DNA of 64,000 bases, from NCBI RefSeq assembly GCF_029395355.1, contig NZ_CP113913.1, positions 2,170,001 through 2,234,000 of the forward strand, written 5' to 3'. Below are positions 37,323 through 46,162 of the stretch, in pieces; position 1 is the first letter of the stretch; each line of letters starts with the position of its first letter. The stretch comes from Bifidobacterium sp. ESL0800 (GTDB lineage Bacteria; Actinomycetota; Actinomycetes; Actinomycetales; Bifidobacteriaceae). The notes under the pieces were generated by a model. That model was not told the DNA's origin. It saw nothing but the letters and a program-made list of their open reading frames with translations, and searched no databases. The position numbers and the translations under genes are program-made.

Positions 37323-38960
37323 ATGTCGATTCCGCTGATTCTTGCCTCGCAGTCGCCTTCGCGGCGCAATGTGCTCAATGCCGCCGGCATTTCTCCGATT
37401 ATTCACGTCTCGCATGTCGATGAACCCGCTGCGGTGGCCGCCGAGGCAAAGGCACGGGGGGTTGCGGTCGACGACCTCAGTTGCGAGCAGCGCGTGATGA
37501 TATTGGCGCAGGCCAAGGCGCGCAGCGTCTATCAGGCCTATCTTCAGGTCGCCGAAGCCGCCCGAAACGCCGATGGCGAGCAGGTGACCGCTTTCCCGCT
37601 GCACACCGAGAGCGCTGCGGACGCCGGGTCGGGCAACGCAAGTGTCGGCAACGGTTCCGTCGCAGGTGACGGCAGCGCGGGTGCGGGCAACGGCAACACC
37701 GATCAATACGGCGAGAAGGTTTATGATCATCATTCGACCTTGACCCGAGATTTCTCTGGTGTCGAGGTGCCCACCGAGGCCGAACCGATGGAGCGGGCCC
37801 TGGCCGAGTATCCGGGATTTGCCGACGCCAAGGTCGGTCCGCTGATCATCGGCTGCGATTCCATGTTCCTTTTCGAGGGCGTCGCGTTGGGCAAACCGCA
37901 TACGCCGGAGGTTGCGCGGGAACGGCTGAGCGCGATGCGCGGCAAGTCGGGGGAGTTGTGGACCGGCCATTGCCTCATCGATTTCGCCACCGGCCGGCAG
38001 AAGCTTGAATCCAGCCATGCCGTGGTGCGGTTCGGCGATTATTCCGACCGTGACATCGAAGCGTATATCGCGTCCGGCGAACCGTTGGAAGTGGCGGGAT
38101 GCTTTACACTGGAAGGTCTCGGCGGAGCGTTCATCGCCGGCGTCGACGGTGACCCGAGCGGCGTGCTCGGCCTGAGTCTGCCGTTGCTGCGCCGCATGGT
38201 CGGCGACATGGGCGTGGCGTGGCCCGATCTGTGGAACGCCGGTCTCGGCAAGGTCGCCGCGACGAAGCTCAGTGTACGAGCTGCGTTGAATGCTGCGAAC
38301 GACATGGCAGATGGTGCAGATTCGCCTTCAGCCACCAATACAAATTGTAATACCAATGGTAAGTCGTTGTCGACAAAAACCAAGGCCGAAGTTGCTGCGG
38401 CAAAGGCGAAAGCAGATGCCGAAGCGCAGGCCGCGTCGATCGTGCCTCCCAAAGACAACGTTCACCAGCCCGGCGACGGCTGGGTGCAGTGCGCCTGCGG
38501 CCGTCGTCACTGGGGTCTGAACGGCGCCGCCGGCGTGTTGCTCGCCCGCCGCAGCGAGGAGACCGGCGAGGTGACGGACGTGGTGATGCAGCACCGTGCG
38601 ATGTGGAGCGCGGAAGGCGGCACATGGGGCATTCCCGGCGGGGCGCTCGCGGACGGCGAAAGCCCGATCGAGGGTGCGTTGCGCGAGAGCTACGAGGAAG
38701 CCAATATCACCCCGGAGGACATTGAGGTGGTCGGCACGCATCGCGAGGAGCATGGCCCTTGGGCCTACACCACGGTTTTCGCCTTCGAGAAGCCGGGGTG
38801 CAGGGTCAGCCCGCATCCCAACGACGACGAGAGCATGGAGATTGCGTGGATTCCGGTTTCGGAGGTGCCCAACCGCAAGCTGCTGACCGCCATGAACGCG
38901 GATTGGCCGCATTTCGTCGAGCGCTTGGGCGATTTGGCGCGCGAATATCGGCATATGTGA
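37323..38960 (+). CDS. Maf-like nucleotide pyrophosphatase fused to a NUDIX hydrolase
   Basis: This 545-residue fusion begins with a Maf domain (LASQSPSRRNVLNAAG, IIGCDSMF, GKP, GLGGAFI) of the kind that removes non-canonical or modified nucleoside triphosphates. It is followed by a Lys/Ala-rich linker (about 335-378) and a NUDIX domain with a complete NUDIX box at about 439-461 (GGALADGESP then REsyEEANI). Both halves would be housecleaning hydrolases. A Gly/Asn/Ser-rich insertion (about 95-125) interrupts the Maf domain. The GGAG site before ATG 37323 supports the start. Fusion was judged from one continuous frame without stop codons. Confidence 0.88.
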   Translation: MSIPLILASQSPSRRNVLNAAGISPIIHVSHVDEPAAVAAEAKARGVAVDDLSCEQRVMILAQAKARSVYQAYLQVAEAARNADGEQVTAFPLHTESAADAGSGNASVGNGSVAGDGSAGAGNGNTDQYGEKVYDHHSTLTRDFSGVEVPTEAEPMERALAEYPGFADAKVGPLIIGCDSMFLFEGVALGKPHTPEVARERLSAMRGKSGELWTGHCLIDFATGRQKLESSHAVVRFGDYSDRDIEAYIASGEPLEVAGCFTLEGLGGAFIAGVDGDPSGVLGLSLPLLRRMVGDMGVAWPDLWNAGLGKVAATKLSVRAALNAANDMADGADSPSATNTNCNTNGKSLSTKTKAEVAAAKAKADAEAQAASIVPPKDNVHQPGDGWVQCACGRRHWGLNGAAGVLLARRSEETGEVTDVVMQHRAMWSAEGGTWGIPGGALADGESPIEGALRESYEEANITPEDIEVVGTHREEHGPWAYTTVFAFEKPGCRVSPHPNDDESMEIAWIPVSEVPNRKLLTAMNADWPHFVERLGDLAREYRHM

Positions 38961-38969
38961 TTTGTTCAG

Positions 38970-39045
38970 GTTGCAAAAGGCGAAGATATAAATGCAGATT
39001 GGCGCGATTCCGCGATTTGTAATTTGTATCTTCGACTTTTGTAAC
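38970..39045. terminator. Long inverted repeat between convergent genes
   Basis: Twenty-base arms at 38970-38989 and 39026-39045 are inverted copies with three mismatches (core AAAAG-CGAAGATA). The repeat sits between the stop codons of the Maf-NUDIX gene (+) and the AEC transporter gene (-), so it may act as a bidirectional terminator. It also resembles a single unit of the palindromic arrays. Confidence 0.5.
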
Positions 39046-39049
39046 GCTG

Positions 39050-39991
39050 CTAACTCAACAGTGCGGCGATAATGGCGATGACGATAGGGCTGGAAACGGT
39101 CGAGATCAGCACGCCGTCGCGGGCGAAGGTCATGCCGACATTGTAGCGGGCCGCGTAATTATAGACGTTCTGGCCGGCCGGCAGCGCCGCGAGCACGACG
39201 CAGGCGTAGAGCACCTTGCCGGTGAAGCCCATGATGAATTTGGCGATAAGGAAGGCGATAATCGGCATCACGATGTTCTTCAGAACGGTGACGGCGATGA
39301 CCGCCGAGCGCGAGCTCTTGTTCTGCATCGGCTTGGTGCCGCGCAGCGACATGCCGAACGCCATCAGGATCATCGGAATCGCGGCCTGCCCGATCATGTT
39401 GACCGGGTCGTAGATGAATTTCGGAATGGGGTAATAGCCGATCCATGCGGTGATGGCCGCGACGAGGATGCCGCCGAGCGAACCGATCAGCAGCGGCTGG
39501 TGCAATGGCTGCATCAGCGCTTTTTTCACCGACATCTTGCCAGTGGTCGTATAGTCCAGAACCGTCAGCGCGATTGGCGTGAAAATTGCCTGCTGCATCA
39601 CCAGAATCGGTGCCACGAGCGCCCCATTGCCCAAAATGTAGGTGGCGATGGGCAGGCCGATGTTGTTGGAATTGAGATACAACGAGTTGAGCGCGCCCAC
39701 CGTCGCATCGGCAGGTCCCATATGGTAGAAGATCTTGTTCAGGATCAGGAACAGCACACCCACGGCCAGCGCGGAGAAGAATGCGACGAAAATCGAGGGA
39801 TGGAAAATCTCCATGATCGGCTCTTTGGAGAGGATCGCGAACATCAAAAACGGGTTGGTGACGAAGAACGCGTAGCGGTTCAGGACCATCTGGGCGGTCG
39901 GGCCGCCGATGTTGAAACGTGCCGCGACGTAACCGGTGCCGATGATGACGGCGATGACCACAAACCCTTGCATCGCGCTCAGCAAACCCAT
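39050..39991 (-). CDS. AEC-family (auxin efflux carrier-like) transporter
   Basis: This 313-residue membrane protein has about ten hydrophobic segments in two halves. The AEC/MalP-type pattern is visible: FFVTNPFLMFAILSKEP, SLYLNSNNIGLPIA with the central Asn-Asn-Gly motif, GQAAIPMILMAFGMSL and the C-terminal ALPAGQNVYNYAARY. Known bacterial members move malate or other carboxylates or amino acids; the substrate here is unknown. GGGAGAG precedes the ATG on the minus strand. The 250-base gap to dapE holds no gene. Confidence 0.88.
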   Translation of the reverse strand: MGLLSAMQGFVVIAVIIGTGYVAARFNIGGPTAQMVLNRYAFFVTNPFLMFAILSKEPIMEIFHPSIFVAFFSALAVGVLFLILNKIFYHMGPADATVGALNSLYLNSNNIGLPIATYILGNGALVAPILVMQQAIFTPIALTVLDYTTTGKMSVKKALMQPLHQPLLIGSLGGILVAAITAWIGYYPIPKFIYDPVNMIGQAAIPMILMAFGMSLRGTKPMQNKSSRSAVIAVTVLKNIVMPIIAFLIAKFIMGFTGKVLYACVVLAALPAGQNVYNYAARYNVGMTFARDGVLISTVSSPIVIAIIAALLS

Positions 39992-40242
39992 GAATCTCTC
40001 CCTTGGCCACGGCCTTAATGATCAACCACGTTTACCTTAGTATGATGCCTCGTTTTTGCCGGTTTGTGAAGATACGTCTCACGGCATAACACACGAAAAC
40101 CGGTATGGGACCTTGACCACGATACCTACCGATTAATGGTGTCATGACGTTCATGGTGCATTCAATCGTGAACGCGCCATGCGAATCGCAGATGTGAGCA
40201 AACATGGAAGATCCGTATGCCGGTCCGCTAGGATAAGAAGCC

Positions 40243-41436
40243 ATGAGTCTGACGATACAAGAGGGATCCGCGCGCGAGACCGCGCTTAACGGGCTGTTCG
40301 AGGAATTGATGAAGTCGTATTCCGTCTCCGACGACGAGACGGCGCTCGCCGATGAGGTCGAGACGTTCCTGCGCGGGCAGCCACATATGACGGTTCACCG
40401 TCTGGGTGACACGGTGGTCGCCTCGACCTCGCTTTCTCGCCCGCAGCGGGTGGTGCTCGCCGGACACCTCGACACGGTTCCGGTCATCGACAATTTCCCG
40501 CCGGTCTGGCTTGAGCCGAGAGACGAGCGTATACGTGCCGACGTGGCCTCGAAGATGAAGGATTCCGGAGAGCGCGTGATGTTCGGCCGCGGCGCGACGG
40601 ATATGAAGGCCAGCGACGCGGTGATGCTCTATCTCGCGGCGACGATGACCGCGCCGAAATACGACCTTACCTACGTTTTCTATGACCATGAGGAGGTCGT
40701 GGCCGAAAAGAACGGCTTGGGCAAGGTGGCGCGTGCCCACCCAGAGTGGATACAAGGCGATTTCGCGATCATCGGCGAACCCACCGATTGCGGCATCGAA
40801 GGCGGGTGCAACGGCACCATGCGCTTCGATGTGGTCACCCACGGTGTCGCCGCCCATTCCGCCCGTGCATGGATGGGCGAAAACGCGATTCACAAGGCCG
40901 CCGAAGTCCTCGACCGGCTTGCCGCCTACGTTCCGCAGGATGTCGAGGTGGACGGCCTGACCTACCGCGAAGGCGTCAACGCCACCCTGATCTCCGGCGG
41001 CAAAGGCACCAACGTCATCCCCGACGAGTGCCGTATCCACGTCAACTATCGTTTCGCGCCCGACAAGGACCTGCCGGCCGCAAAAGCACTGATGATGGGG
41101 GCCGATGCCGGCGCCGAGATGGGCAACGGCGAGCACAAGGCCACCGGCGGCATGTTCGAAGGCTTCGATATCGAGATGAAGGACGAATCGCCGTCCGCGC
41201 GCCCCGGCATGGATGCGCCGTTGGCGGTTTCTTTGGCCAAACTGGTTAAGGAGAAAACGGGACTTGCCCCCCAGGCCAAGCTCGGCTGGACCGATGTCGC
41301 CCGCTTCTCGTCCATCGGCATCCCGGCCGTCAACCTCGGCGCTGGCTCCCCGCTTTTGGCACACAAGGCCGATGAGCAGATACCATTCAGCCAGCTCATG
41401 TTGCTTGCCGATATCCTCGAGCAGTGGCTACGTTAG
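40243..41436 (+). CDS. dapE: Succinyl-diaminopimelate desuccinylase
   Basis: DapE removes succinate from N-succinyl-LL-diaminopimelate in lysine and peptidoglycan synthesis. The 397-residue M20-family protein shows the metal ligands in LAGHLDTVPV, GRGATDMKASDAVML, FYDHEEVVAEKNGLG and IIGEPTDCGIEGGCNG, the dimerisation lid domain and the final GAGSPLLAHKADE motif. The start ATG follows AGGATAAGAAG. Together with lysA it supplies the lysine branch. Confidence 0.93.
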   Translation: MSLTIQEGSARETALNGLFEELMKSYSVSDDETALADEVETFLRGQPHMTVHRLGDTVVASTSLSRPQRVVLAGHLDTVPVIDNFPPVWLEPRDERIRADVASKMKDSGERVMFGRGATDMKASDAVMLYLAATMTAPKYDLTYVFYDHEEVVAEKNGLGKVARAHPEWIQGDFAIIGEPTDCGIEGGCNGTMRFDVVTHGVAAHSARAWMGENAIHKAAEVLDRLAAYVPQDVEVDGLTYREGVNATLISGGKGTNVIPDECRIHVNYRFAPDKDLPAAKALMMGADAGAEMGNGEHKATGGMFEGFDIEMKDESPSARPGMDAPLAVSLAKLVKEKTGLAPQAKLGWTDVARFSSIGIPAVNLGAGSPLLAHKADEQIPFSQLMLLADILEQWLR

Positions 41437-41559
41437 CGAACGTTTGCGTATCCGGGATTCCTGCGTTGCAATGTTGCCGGACTGTTGTAGCGCTTCCGGT
41501 TAGTTGTGGCGCTTATCGCGCACGACCTATGTTTGCCCCACCATTTGTGAATTCTTCAT

Positions 41560-41709
41560 TTTTTGGGGTATCTTGGTGCACCAAGTCCGCCAAAATTTGG
41601 GAATTGCCCATCAATTTTGCGTTTTAGCGTGTTCTTGGTGCACCAAGATGCCCCAAAAATGGAGAATTGGCCGTAAATTGCGTGAATACAGGCAACTTGG
41701 TGGCACCAA
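41560..41709. repeat. Palindromic tandem array D (62-bp period)
   Basis: The perfect 14-bp palindrome CTTGGTGCACCAAG occurs at 41572-41585 and 41634-41647, and a one-insertion variant starts at 41696. Starts are exactly 62 bp apart. TTTTGGGG precedes the first copy and its complement CCCCAAAA follows the second, so the units alternate in direction. It lies between dapE and the RNase E/G gene. The core is identical to that of array E. Confidence 0.85.
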
Positions 41710-41773
41710 CAGGGTTGTTTTGGGTGGAATTATAAAATTTGGGTGCGTCGGTGATCACAGCATAGTGCATCTG

Positions 41774-41803
41774 TTGTCACTTCTACCCCAGTGGACGTAT
41801 AAT
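41774..41803 (+). promoter_or_regulatory. Probable promoter of the RNase E/G gene
   Basis: TTGTCA (41774-41779) and TATAAT (41798-41803) are separated by 18 bp, a good match to vegetative promoter hexamers. Transcription from here would give a leader of roughly 210 bases before the GTG start, long enough for control of the nuclease on its own mRNA. Confidence 0.55.
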
Positions 41804-42018
41804 AAAAGCTGGTGATTCTGCAAGTTGCCGAATTCCGATGGCGTTGATCCCCTTGCGTGCTAATCCGCAAGTGCCGGTGTCCGCCGTGACGAACGTAATG
41901 ACTTTTAGATTGCCGACTACGAACGCAACTGTTGCGTGGCCGCGGTGAGAGCGCGGTGTGAGAGCCGTAGACGGCCAAGATAAGCCGACATGATTGCAGC
42001 ATGTCGACAAGGAGCATT

Positions 42019-45000
42019 GTGCCCAGAGTAACCCGAGGCGGGGTCGGTCAAACCGATGACGCCACACAAAACGATACCAATTTACCTTCTTCATCCCCAT
42101 CTACGGATAGTGAGCCCGCAACGCGTCGCCGTACGGTTCGCCGCCGCGTAGTCCGCGGTGCCGGTGCCGCCGGTGCCGCCGTGGCATTGAAAGTGGAAGA
42201 GCGTGAAAGTGCTGAATCCGCTAGTGGCGAGAAGCAATCCGACGAAAGCGGAGTCGAGGCAGGTTCAAGAACGTCTGGAACGAGAACCGGCAGGAAGGCC
42301 GCTTCGTCGCGCGGCACGGATGACTCGTCATCCAGCACGACGAAAAGGACACGGACGCGTAGTCGTGCCCGTGACGATGAAGAGGCGGATGAGGGGCCTC
42401 AAACGTCTCGCCGAAACGCCCGAACTCGCAAGTCTGATGACGAGTCGAAGAAATCTTCCGCTTCAGGCCGCAGCCGCCGTACAGGTGTTGCAAAGTCGCG
42501 TGGCAGGTCCGACGATTCCGTATCGGCAAGCGAGGCAAAGACGGAAGTTGCCGTCGAAACCGCCGAGGAACGTGTCATTGACGCCGTCGAAGGCCTTCCC
42601 GAAGGCCACGAGAGCCATCACACCCCTCATCCAATGACATCGCTGCTCTTCCAGGAGCCTGTGCTTCCCGGTGAAGGCGAAGACGATGAAAACGATGAGC
42701 CTAAGACGACTCGGCGACGTTCTCGCGCTCGTGCGGACGAGGACGACGAAGGCGGCGAGCGCGGTTCACGCCGCTCGACGCGCAGCAACCGTTCGCGCCG
42801 TGGTTCCGAACGCGACGATGAACGGTCGGACGAGGAACAAGATGAGCGACGGAGCCGTTCGGGTTCCAGACGTGGCAGGTCGAATGACCGTGACCGCGAT
42901 TATGAGGACGAAAGCCGGAATGCTTCGCGCACGACCCGTCGTTCGCGCCGGAGCGAGGATGACGATGACATCTATGACGAGGAAGCCGCCGAACGCAGCG
43001 AACGTCGCACCCATCGTCGTCGCAGGCTCAACGCCGAGGAGCGTCATGCGGCCGACGAGATCGAGCAGATCGAGGAAGACCTCGAAGACGACGACATCAC
43101 CTATCGTCCCATCGACGATGTGGAAGCCGAGCAATCCAGAGCGAGGCGTCGTGGGCGTGGCAGTGAACGGGCGACACGCCGTGAGCGCAGTGGCCGTGGT
43201 TCTTCGCGAGCCGATCAGGACGATGCCGAATTTGATGAAGAGGACGAAAGCGAAGAGCACGGTTCTCGCCGCAGCCGCAAGGGCAATGGTGATCGCAACG
43301 ATCGCAATAGCCGCAACGATCGTGGCGAGGCTGATCGCGGCGATTCCCGTCGGCGCCGTAGGCATGAATCCGAAGAGGACAGTGACGACCAGCCGCTGAC
43401 CCGTCGCCGTCGTCGTCATCGCGGTTCCAAAGGCGAGGAAAGCGAAAGCGGTTCGTCTCGTTCCACCTCGCGCCGCAGTCGCAAGCAGCAGTATATCGAC
43501 GAGATCACCGATATCGAAGGCTCCACCCGCCTCGAGGCCAAGAAGCAGCGTCGCCGCGACAACCGCCGCGAGCGCAGCCGTCAGAACCAGCTGATCGAGC
43601 AGGATTTCCTCGCCCGTCGTGAGAACGTCGACCGCTTGATGGTGGTGCGCGAGAAAGGGCAACATACCCAGATTTCCGTGATCGAAGACAACGTGCTCGT
43701 CGAGCATTACGTCTCCGATATCCAGGAGGTCGCCACCGTCGGCAATATTTACTTGGGCCGCGTGCAGAACGTGCTGCCCAGCATGGAGGCCGCGTTCGTC
43801 GACATCGGCCAGCCCCGCAACGGCGTGCTCTACGCCGGCGAGGTCAACTGGGACGCCACGCGCCTGGAAGGCCAGCCGCGCCGCATCGAACTTGCGTTCA
43901 AATCCGGCGATCCCGTTCTGGTACAGGTCACCAAGGATCCGATCGGCCACAAGGGCGCGCGACTGACCTCGCAGGTCACGCTCGCAGGCCGTTTCCTGGT
44001 GCTTGTCCCCTCCGGCGGTATGACCGGCGTGAGCCGCAAGCTGCCCGAGCGTGAACGTGGGCGCCTGAAGTCCATTGTCTCCAAGATCGCCCCGAAGGAT
44101 ATGGGCGTCATCATCCGCACCGCCGCCGACGGTGCCAGCGAAGACGCGCTGAAAAAGGACCTCGAGAATCTCAAGCGTCAATGGCAGAAGATCGAGGACA
44201 AGCGCAAGCTCTATCACAACGGCAAGCGCGCGAAGCTTTTGCAGGGCGAGCCCGACGTGGCCATCCGTGTGGTGCGTGATATCTTCAACGACGATTTCTC
44301 CAAGCTCATCGTCGAAGGCGACACGGTTTACGAGCGTATCGAGGAATATCTCGACACGATGGCCCCCGACTTGAAGGACCGCCTCGAAAAGTGGGATCCC
44401 GAGGAGCATCAGGGCAAGGACGTCTTCGATAAGTGGCAGATTGACTCCCAGCTTCGCAAGGGCATGGAGCGCCAGGTCTACCTGCCCAGCGGCGGCTCGA
44501 TCGTCATCGACCGCACCGAGGCCATGACCACTATCGACGTCAACACCGGCCGGTTCATCGGCAAGGGCAAGTCGCTTGAGGAGACGGTCACCCGCTGCAA
44601 CCTCGAGGCCAGCGAGGAGATCGCCCGCCAGCTGCGGCTGCGCGACATCGGCGGCATGATCATGATCGATTACGTCGACATGGTGATGCCCGCCAACCGC
44701 GACCTCGTGCTGCGGCGCTTGGTCGAATGCCTCGCGCGTGACCGTACCAAGCATCAGGTGGCCGAGGTCACCTCGCTCGGCCTGGTGCAGATGACCCGCA
44801 AGCGCATCGGCCAGGGCCTGGTGGAGGCCTTCAGCGAGGAGTGCCCGACCTGCAAGGGCCGTGGCTTCATTCTCCATGACGAGCCCACGATTTCCGCCGA
44901 TTATGCCGATCCGTACGCGATGAAGGGCGGCGACCCGTTCGTCCACACCAACAAGCACGGCCATGGCAGTGCTCCCGAGGTGCAGGCGCCGAAGGGTTCG

Positions 45001-45123
45001 AGCCCGGCGGTCAAGGCCAAGCTCGCGCAGATCGCCGCGGCGGCTGTGGCGGCCAACGACGAGGAGAAGGAAGAAGCATCCGATTCGGATTCGTCTGCTG
45101 ATTCTTCGGCTGACAAAAGCTGA
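42019..45123 (+). CDS. rne: Ribonuclease E/G family endoribonuclease
   Basis: This is the main single-strand endoribonuclease for mRNA decay and rRNA/tRNA processing. GTG 42019 has AAGGAG four bases upstream and is preferred to the ATG at 42001, which has none. The 1034-residue protein begins with about 470 residues of disordered Arg/Ser/Asp/Glu-rich sequence. The S1 domain follows (NIYLGRVQNVLPSMEAAFVDIG), and then the catalytic core with Mg-binding Asp840 (TTIDVNTGRF) and Asp884 (GGMIMIDYVDM) and the Zn-link CPTCKGRG (Cys942, Cys945). The C-terminal tail is short and acidic. The large N-terminal extension is the actinobacterial arrangement. Confidence 0.95.
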   Translation: MPRVTRGGVGQTDDATQNDTNLPSSSPSTDSEPATRRRTVRRRVVRGAGAAGAAVALKVEERESAESASGEKQSDESGVEAGSRTSGTRTGRKAASSRGTDDSSSSTTKRTRTRSRARDDEEADEGPQTSRRNARTRKSDDESKKSSASGRSRRTGVAKSRGRSDDSVSASEAKTEVAVETAEERVIDAVEGLPEGHESHHTPHPMTSLLFQEPVLPGEGEDDENDEPKTTRRRSRARADEDDEGGERGSRRSTRSNRSRRGSERDDERSDEEQDERRSRSGSRRGRSNDRDRDYEDESRNASRTTRRSRRSEDDDDIYDEEAAERSERRTHRRRRLNAEERHAADEIEQIEEDLEDDDITYRPIDDVEAEQSRARRRGRGSERATRRERSGRGSSRADQDDAEFDEEDESEEHGSRRSRKGNGDRNDRNSRNDRGEADRGDSRRRRRHESEEDSDDQPLTRRRRRHRGSKGEESESGSSRSTSRRSRKQQYIDEITDIEGSTRLEAKKQRRRDNRRERSRQNQLIEQDFLARRENVDRLMVVREKGQHTQISVIEDNVLVEHYVSDIQEVATVGNIYLGRVQNVLPSMEAAFVDIGQPRNGVLYAGEVNWDATRLEGQPRRIELAFKSGDPVLVQVTKDPIGHKGARLTSQVTLAGRFLVLVPSGGMTGVSRKLPERERGRLKSIVSKIAPKDMGVIIRTAADGASEDALKKDLENLKRQWQKIEDKRKLYHNGKRAKLLQGEPDVAIRVVRDIFNDDFSKLIVEGDTVYERIEEYLDTMAPDLKDRLEKWDPEEHQGKDVFDKWQIDSQLRKGMERQVYLPSGGSIVIDRTEAMTTIDVNTGRFIGKGKSLEETVTRCNLEASEEIARQLRLRDIGGMIMIDYVDMVMPANRDLVLRRLVECLARDRTKHQVAEVTSLGLVQMTRKRIGQGLVEAFSEECPTCKGRGFILHDEPTISADYADPYAMKGGDPFVHTNKHGHGSAPEVQAPKGSSPAVKAKLAQIAAAAVAANDEEKEEASDSDSSADSSADKS

Positions 45124-45156
45124 AATCGCGCTGAAATAATAAGGTAATAAATCTAC

Positions 45157-45199
45157 GTTCCCGGTTTCGCTTTCACTTGTCTTTTGTGAAATCGGGAAC
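45157..45199. repeat. Single inverted repeat between rne and rplU
   Basis: GTTCCCGGTTTC (45157-45168) and GAAATCGGGAAC (45188-45199) pair with one mismatch, and an inner TTCAC/GTGAA pair extends the stem. The outer span is 43 bp, like one unit of the arrays. It may serve as the rne terminator, although no T tract follows. Confidence 0.5.
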
Positions 45200-45246
45200 A
45201 CAACACCCCGACCATGCGCAACGTAGGGACATGCCGTTAGTATGGA

Positions 45247-45276
45247 TTGACGTTAGTACGTGGGTCGGTGTACTCT
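45247..45276 (+). promoter_or_regulatory. Possible promoter of rplU-rpmA
   Basis: TTGACG (45247-45252) and TACTCT (45271-45276) are separated by 18 bp, about 75 bases before rplU. The -10 element is weak; the assignment is by eye. Confidence 0.35.
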
Positions 45277-45351
45277 AAAAGACTGGTGTCTGGCCGTGGA
45301 AGTCGAAGACGTGCTGGGCAGTTTAGCTTTCGAAATAGCAAGGAACGAGAT

Positions 45352-45660
45352 ATGTACGCGATTGTGAAGGCCGGTGGCCATCAGGAAAAGGTCGAGGTCG
45401 GTGACGTCATCCTGGTCAACCGTCTCAATGCGAAGAAGGGCGATACCGTGGAGTTCCCGGTCGCGCTCGTGGTCGACGGCGCCAAGGTGACGCTGAACGC
45501 CAAGGATCTTGCCAAGGTTTCCGTCAAGGCTGAAGTCGTTGACGATGAGGCCAAGGGCCCGAAGATCAACATCCAGAAGTTCAAGAACAAGACCGGCGTT
45601 GCCCGCCGTAAGGGCCATCGTCAGCCGCTTTCCGTCATCAAGATCACGGCAATCGCCTGA
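45352..45660 (+). CDS. rplU: 50S ribosomal protein L21
   Basis: This 102-residue protein starts [18 protein letters not shown], the typical L21 N-terminus, and ends in a Lys/Arg-rich segment ([16 protein letters not shown]) with ITAIA. The ATG at 45352 has AAGGAAC upstream; the longer frame beginning at 45247 overlaps the presumed promoter. It forms the conserved rplU-rpmA-obg group. Confidence 0.97.
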   Translation: MYAIVKAGGHQEKVEVGDVILVNRLNAKKGDTVEFPVALVVDGAKVTLNAKDLAKVSVKAEVVDDEAKGPKINIQKFKNKTGVARRKGHRQPLSVIKITAIA

Positions 45661-45703
45661 TTTCGGTAGCGTAAGAGCAATCAAAGCCTGAAAGGAACAG
45701 ACA

Positions 45704-45955
45704 ATGGCACATAAGAAGGGCGCATCCGCTTCCCGCAACGGTCGCGATTCAAGCGCGCAATACCTTGGCGTCAAGAAGTTCGGTGGCGAGGCTGTCGTCG
45801 CCGGCAACATCATCGTTCGTCAGCGTGGCACCAAGTTCCACGCCGGCCAGAACGTCGGCACCGGCAAGGATCATACCTTGTTCGCGCTGTCCGACGGCAA
45901 CGTGAAGTTCGGCGTTCGCCGCGACCGCAAGGTCGTCGACGTAGTCGCCGAGTGA
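45704..45955 (+). CDS. rpmA: 50S ribosomal protein L27
   Basis: This 83-residue protein has the diagnostic N-terminus [16 protein letters not shown], which reaches the peptidyl transferase centre, followed by [19 protein letters not shown]. There is no N-terminal cleavage extension of the Firmicutes type. AAAGGAAC precedes the ATG. A strong terminator follows. Confidence 0.98.
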   Translation: MAHKKGASASRNGRDSSAQYLGVKKFGGEAVVAGNIIVRQRGTKFHAGQNVGTGKDHTLFALSDGNVKFGVRRDRKVVDVVAE

Positions 45956-45980
45956 GACTTCAAGCCAACTAGCTTTTCAT

Positions 45981-46023
45981 CAAGAAGGTCGTACCTATGT
46001 GGGTGCGACCTTCTTGTATTTTT
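45981..46023 (+). terminator. Intrinsic terminator of rplU-rpmA
   Basis: CAAGAAGGTCGTACC (45981-45995) pairs with GGGTGCGACCTTCTTG (46001-46016) with wobble pairs, followed by TATTTTTG. Obg is therefore transcribed separately or by read-through. Confidence 0.8.
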
Positions 46024-46162
46024 GATGATATGGCCGGCGGGAAGCGATTGCGATGCCGGAATGTGCTTGCGACGCGCCTCATACTTTTGCCCAAAACGAT
46101 AATTTCGGGACTCGTCGCCAGGGTTATGGGAAGATGAATACCCATCGGTAAGGTAAGGAAAC

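Noticed and set aside
42766..45201. Long antisense ORF opposite the RNase E/G gene, and similar long ones opposite atpA, atpD, glgE and lysA
   Set aside because: They are shadows of high-GC coding genes. The opposite strand encodes clear, conserved proteins, and the antisense products have no recognisable domain or start signal.
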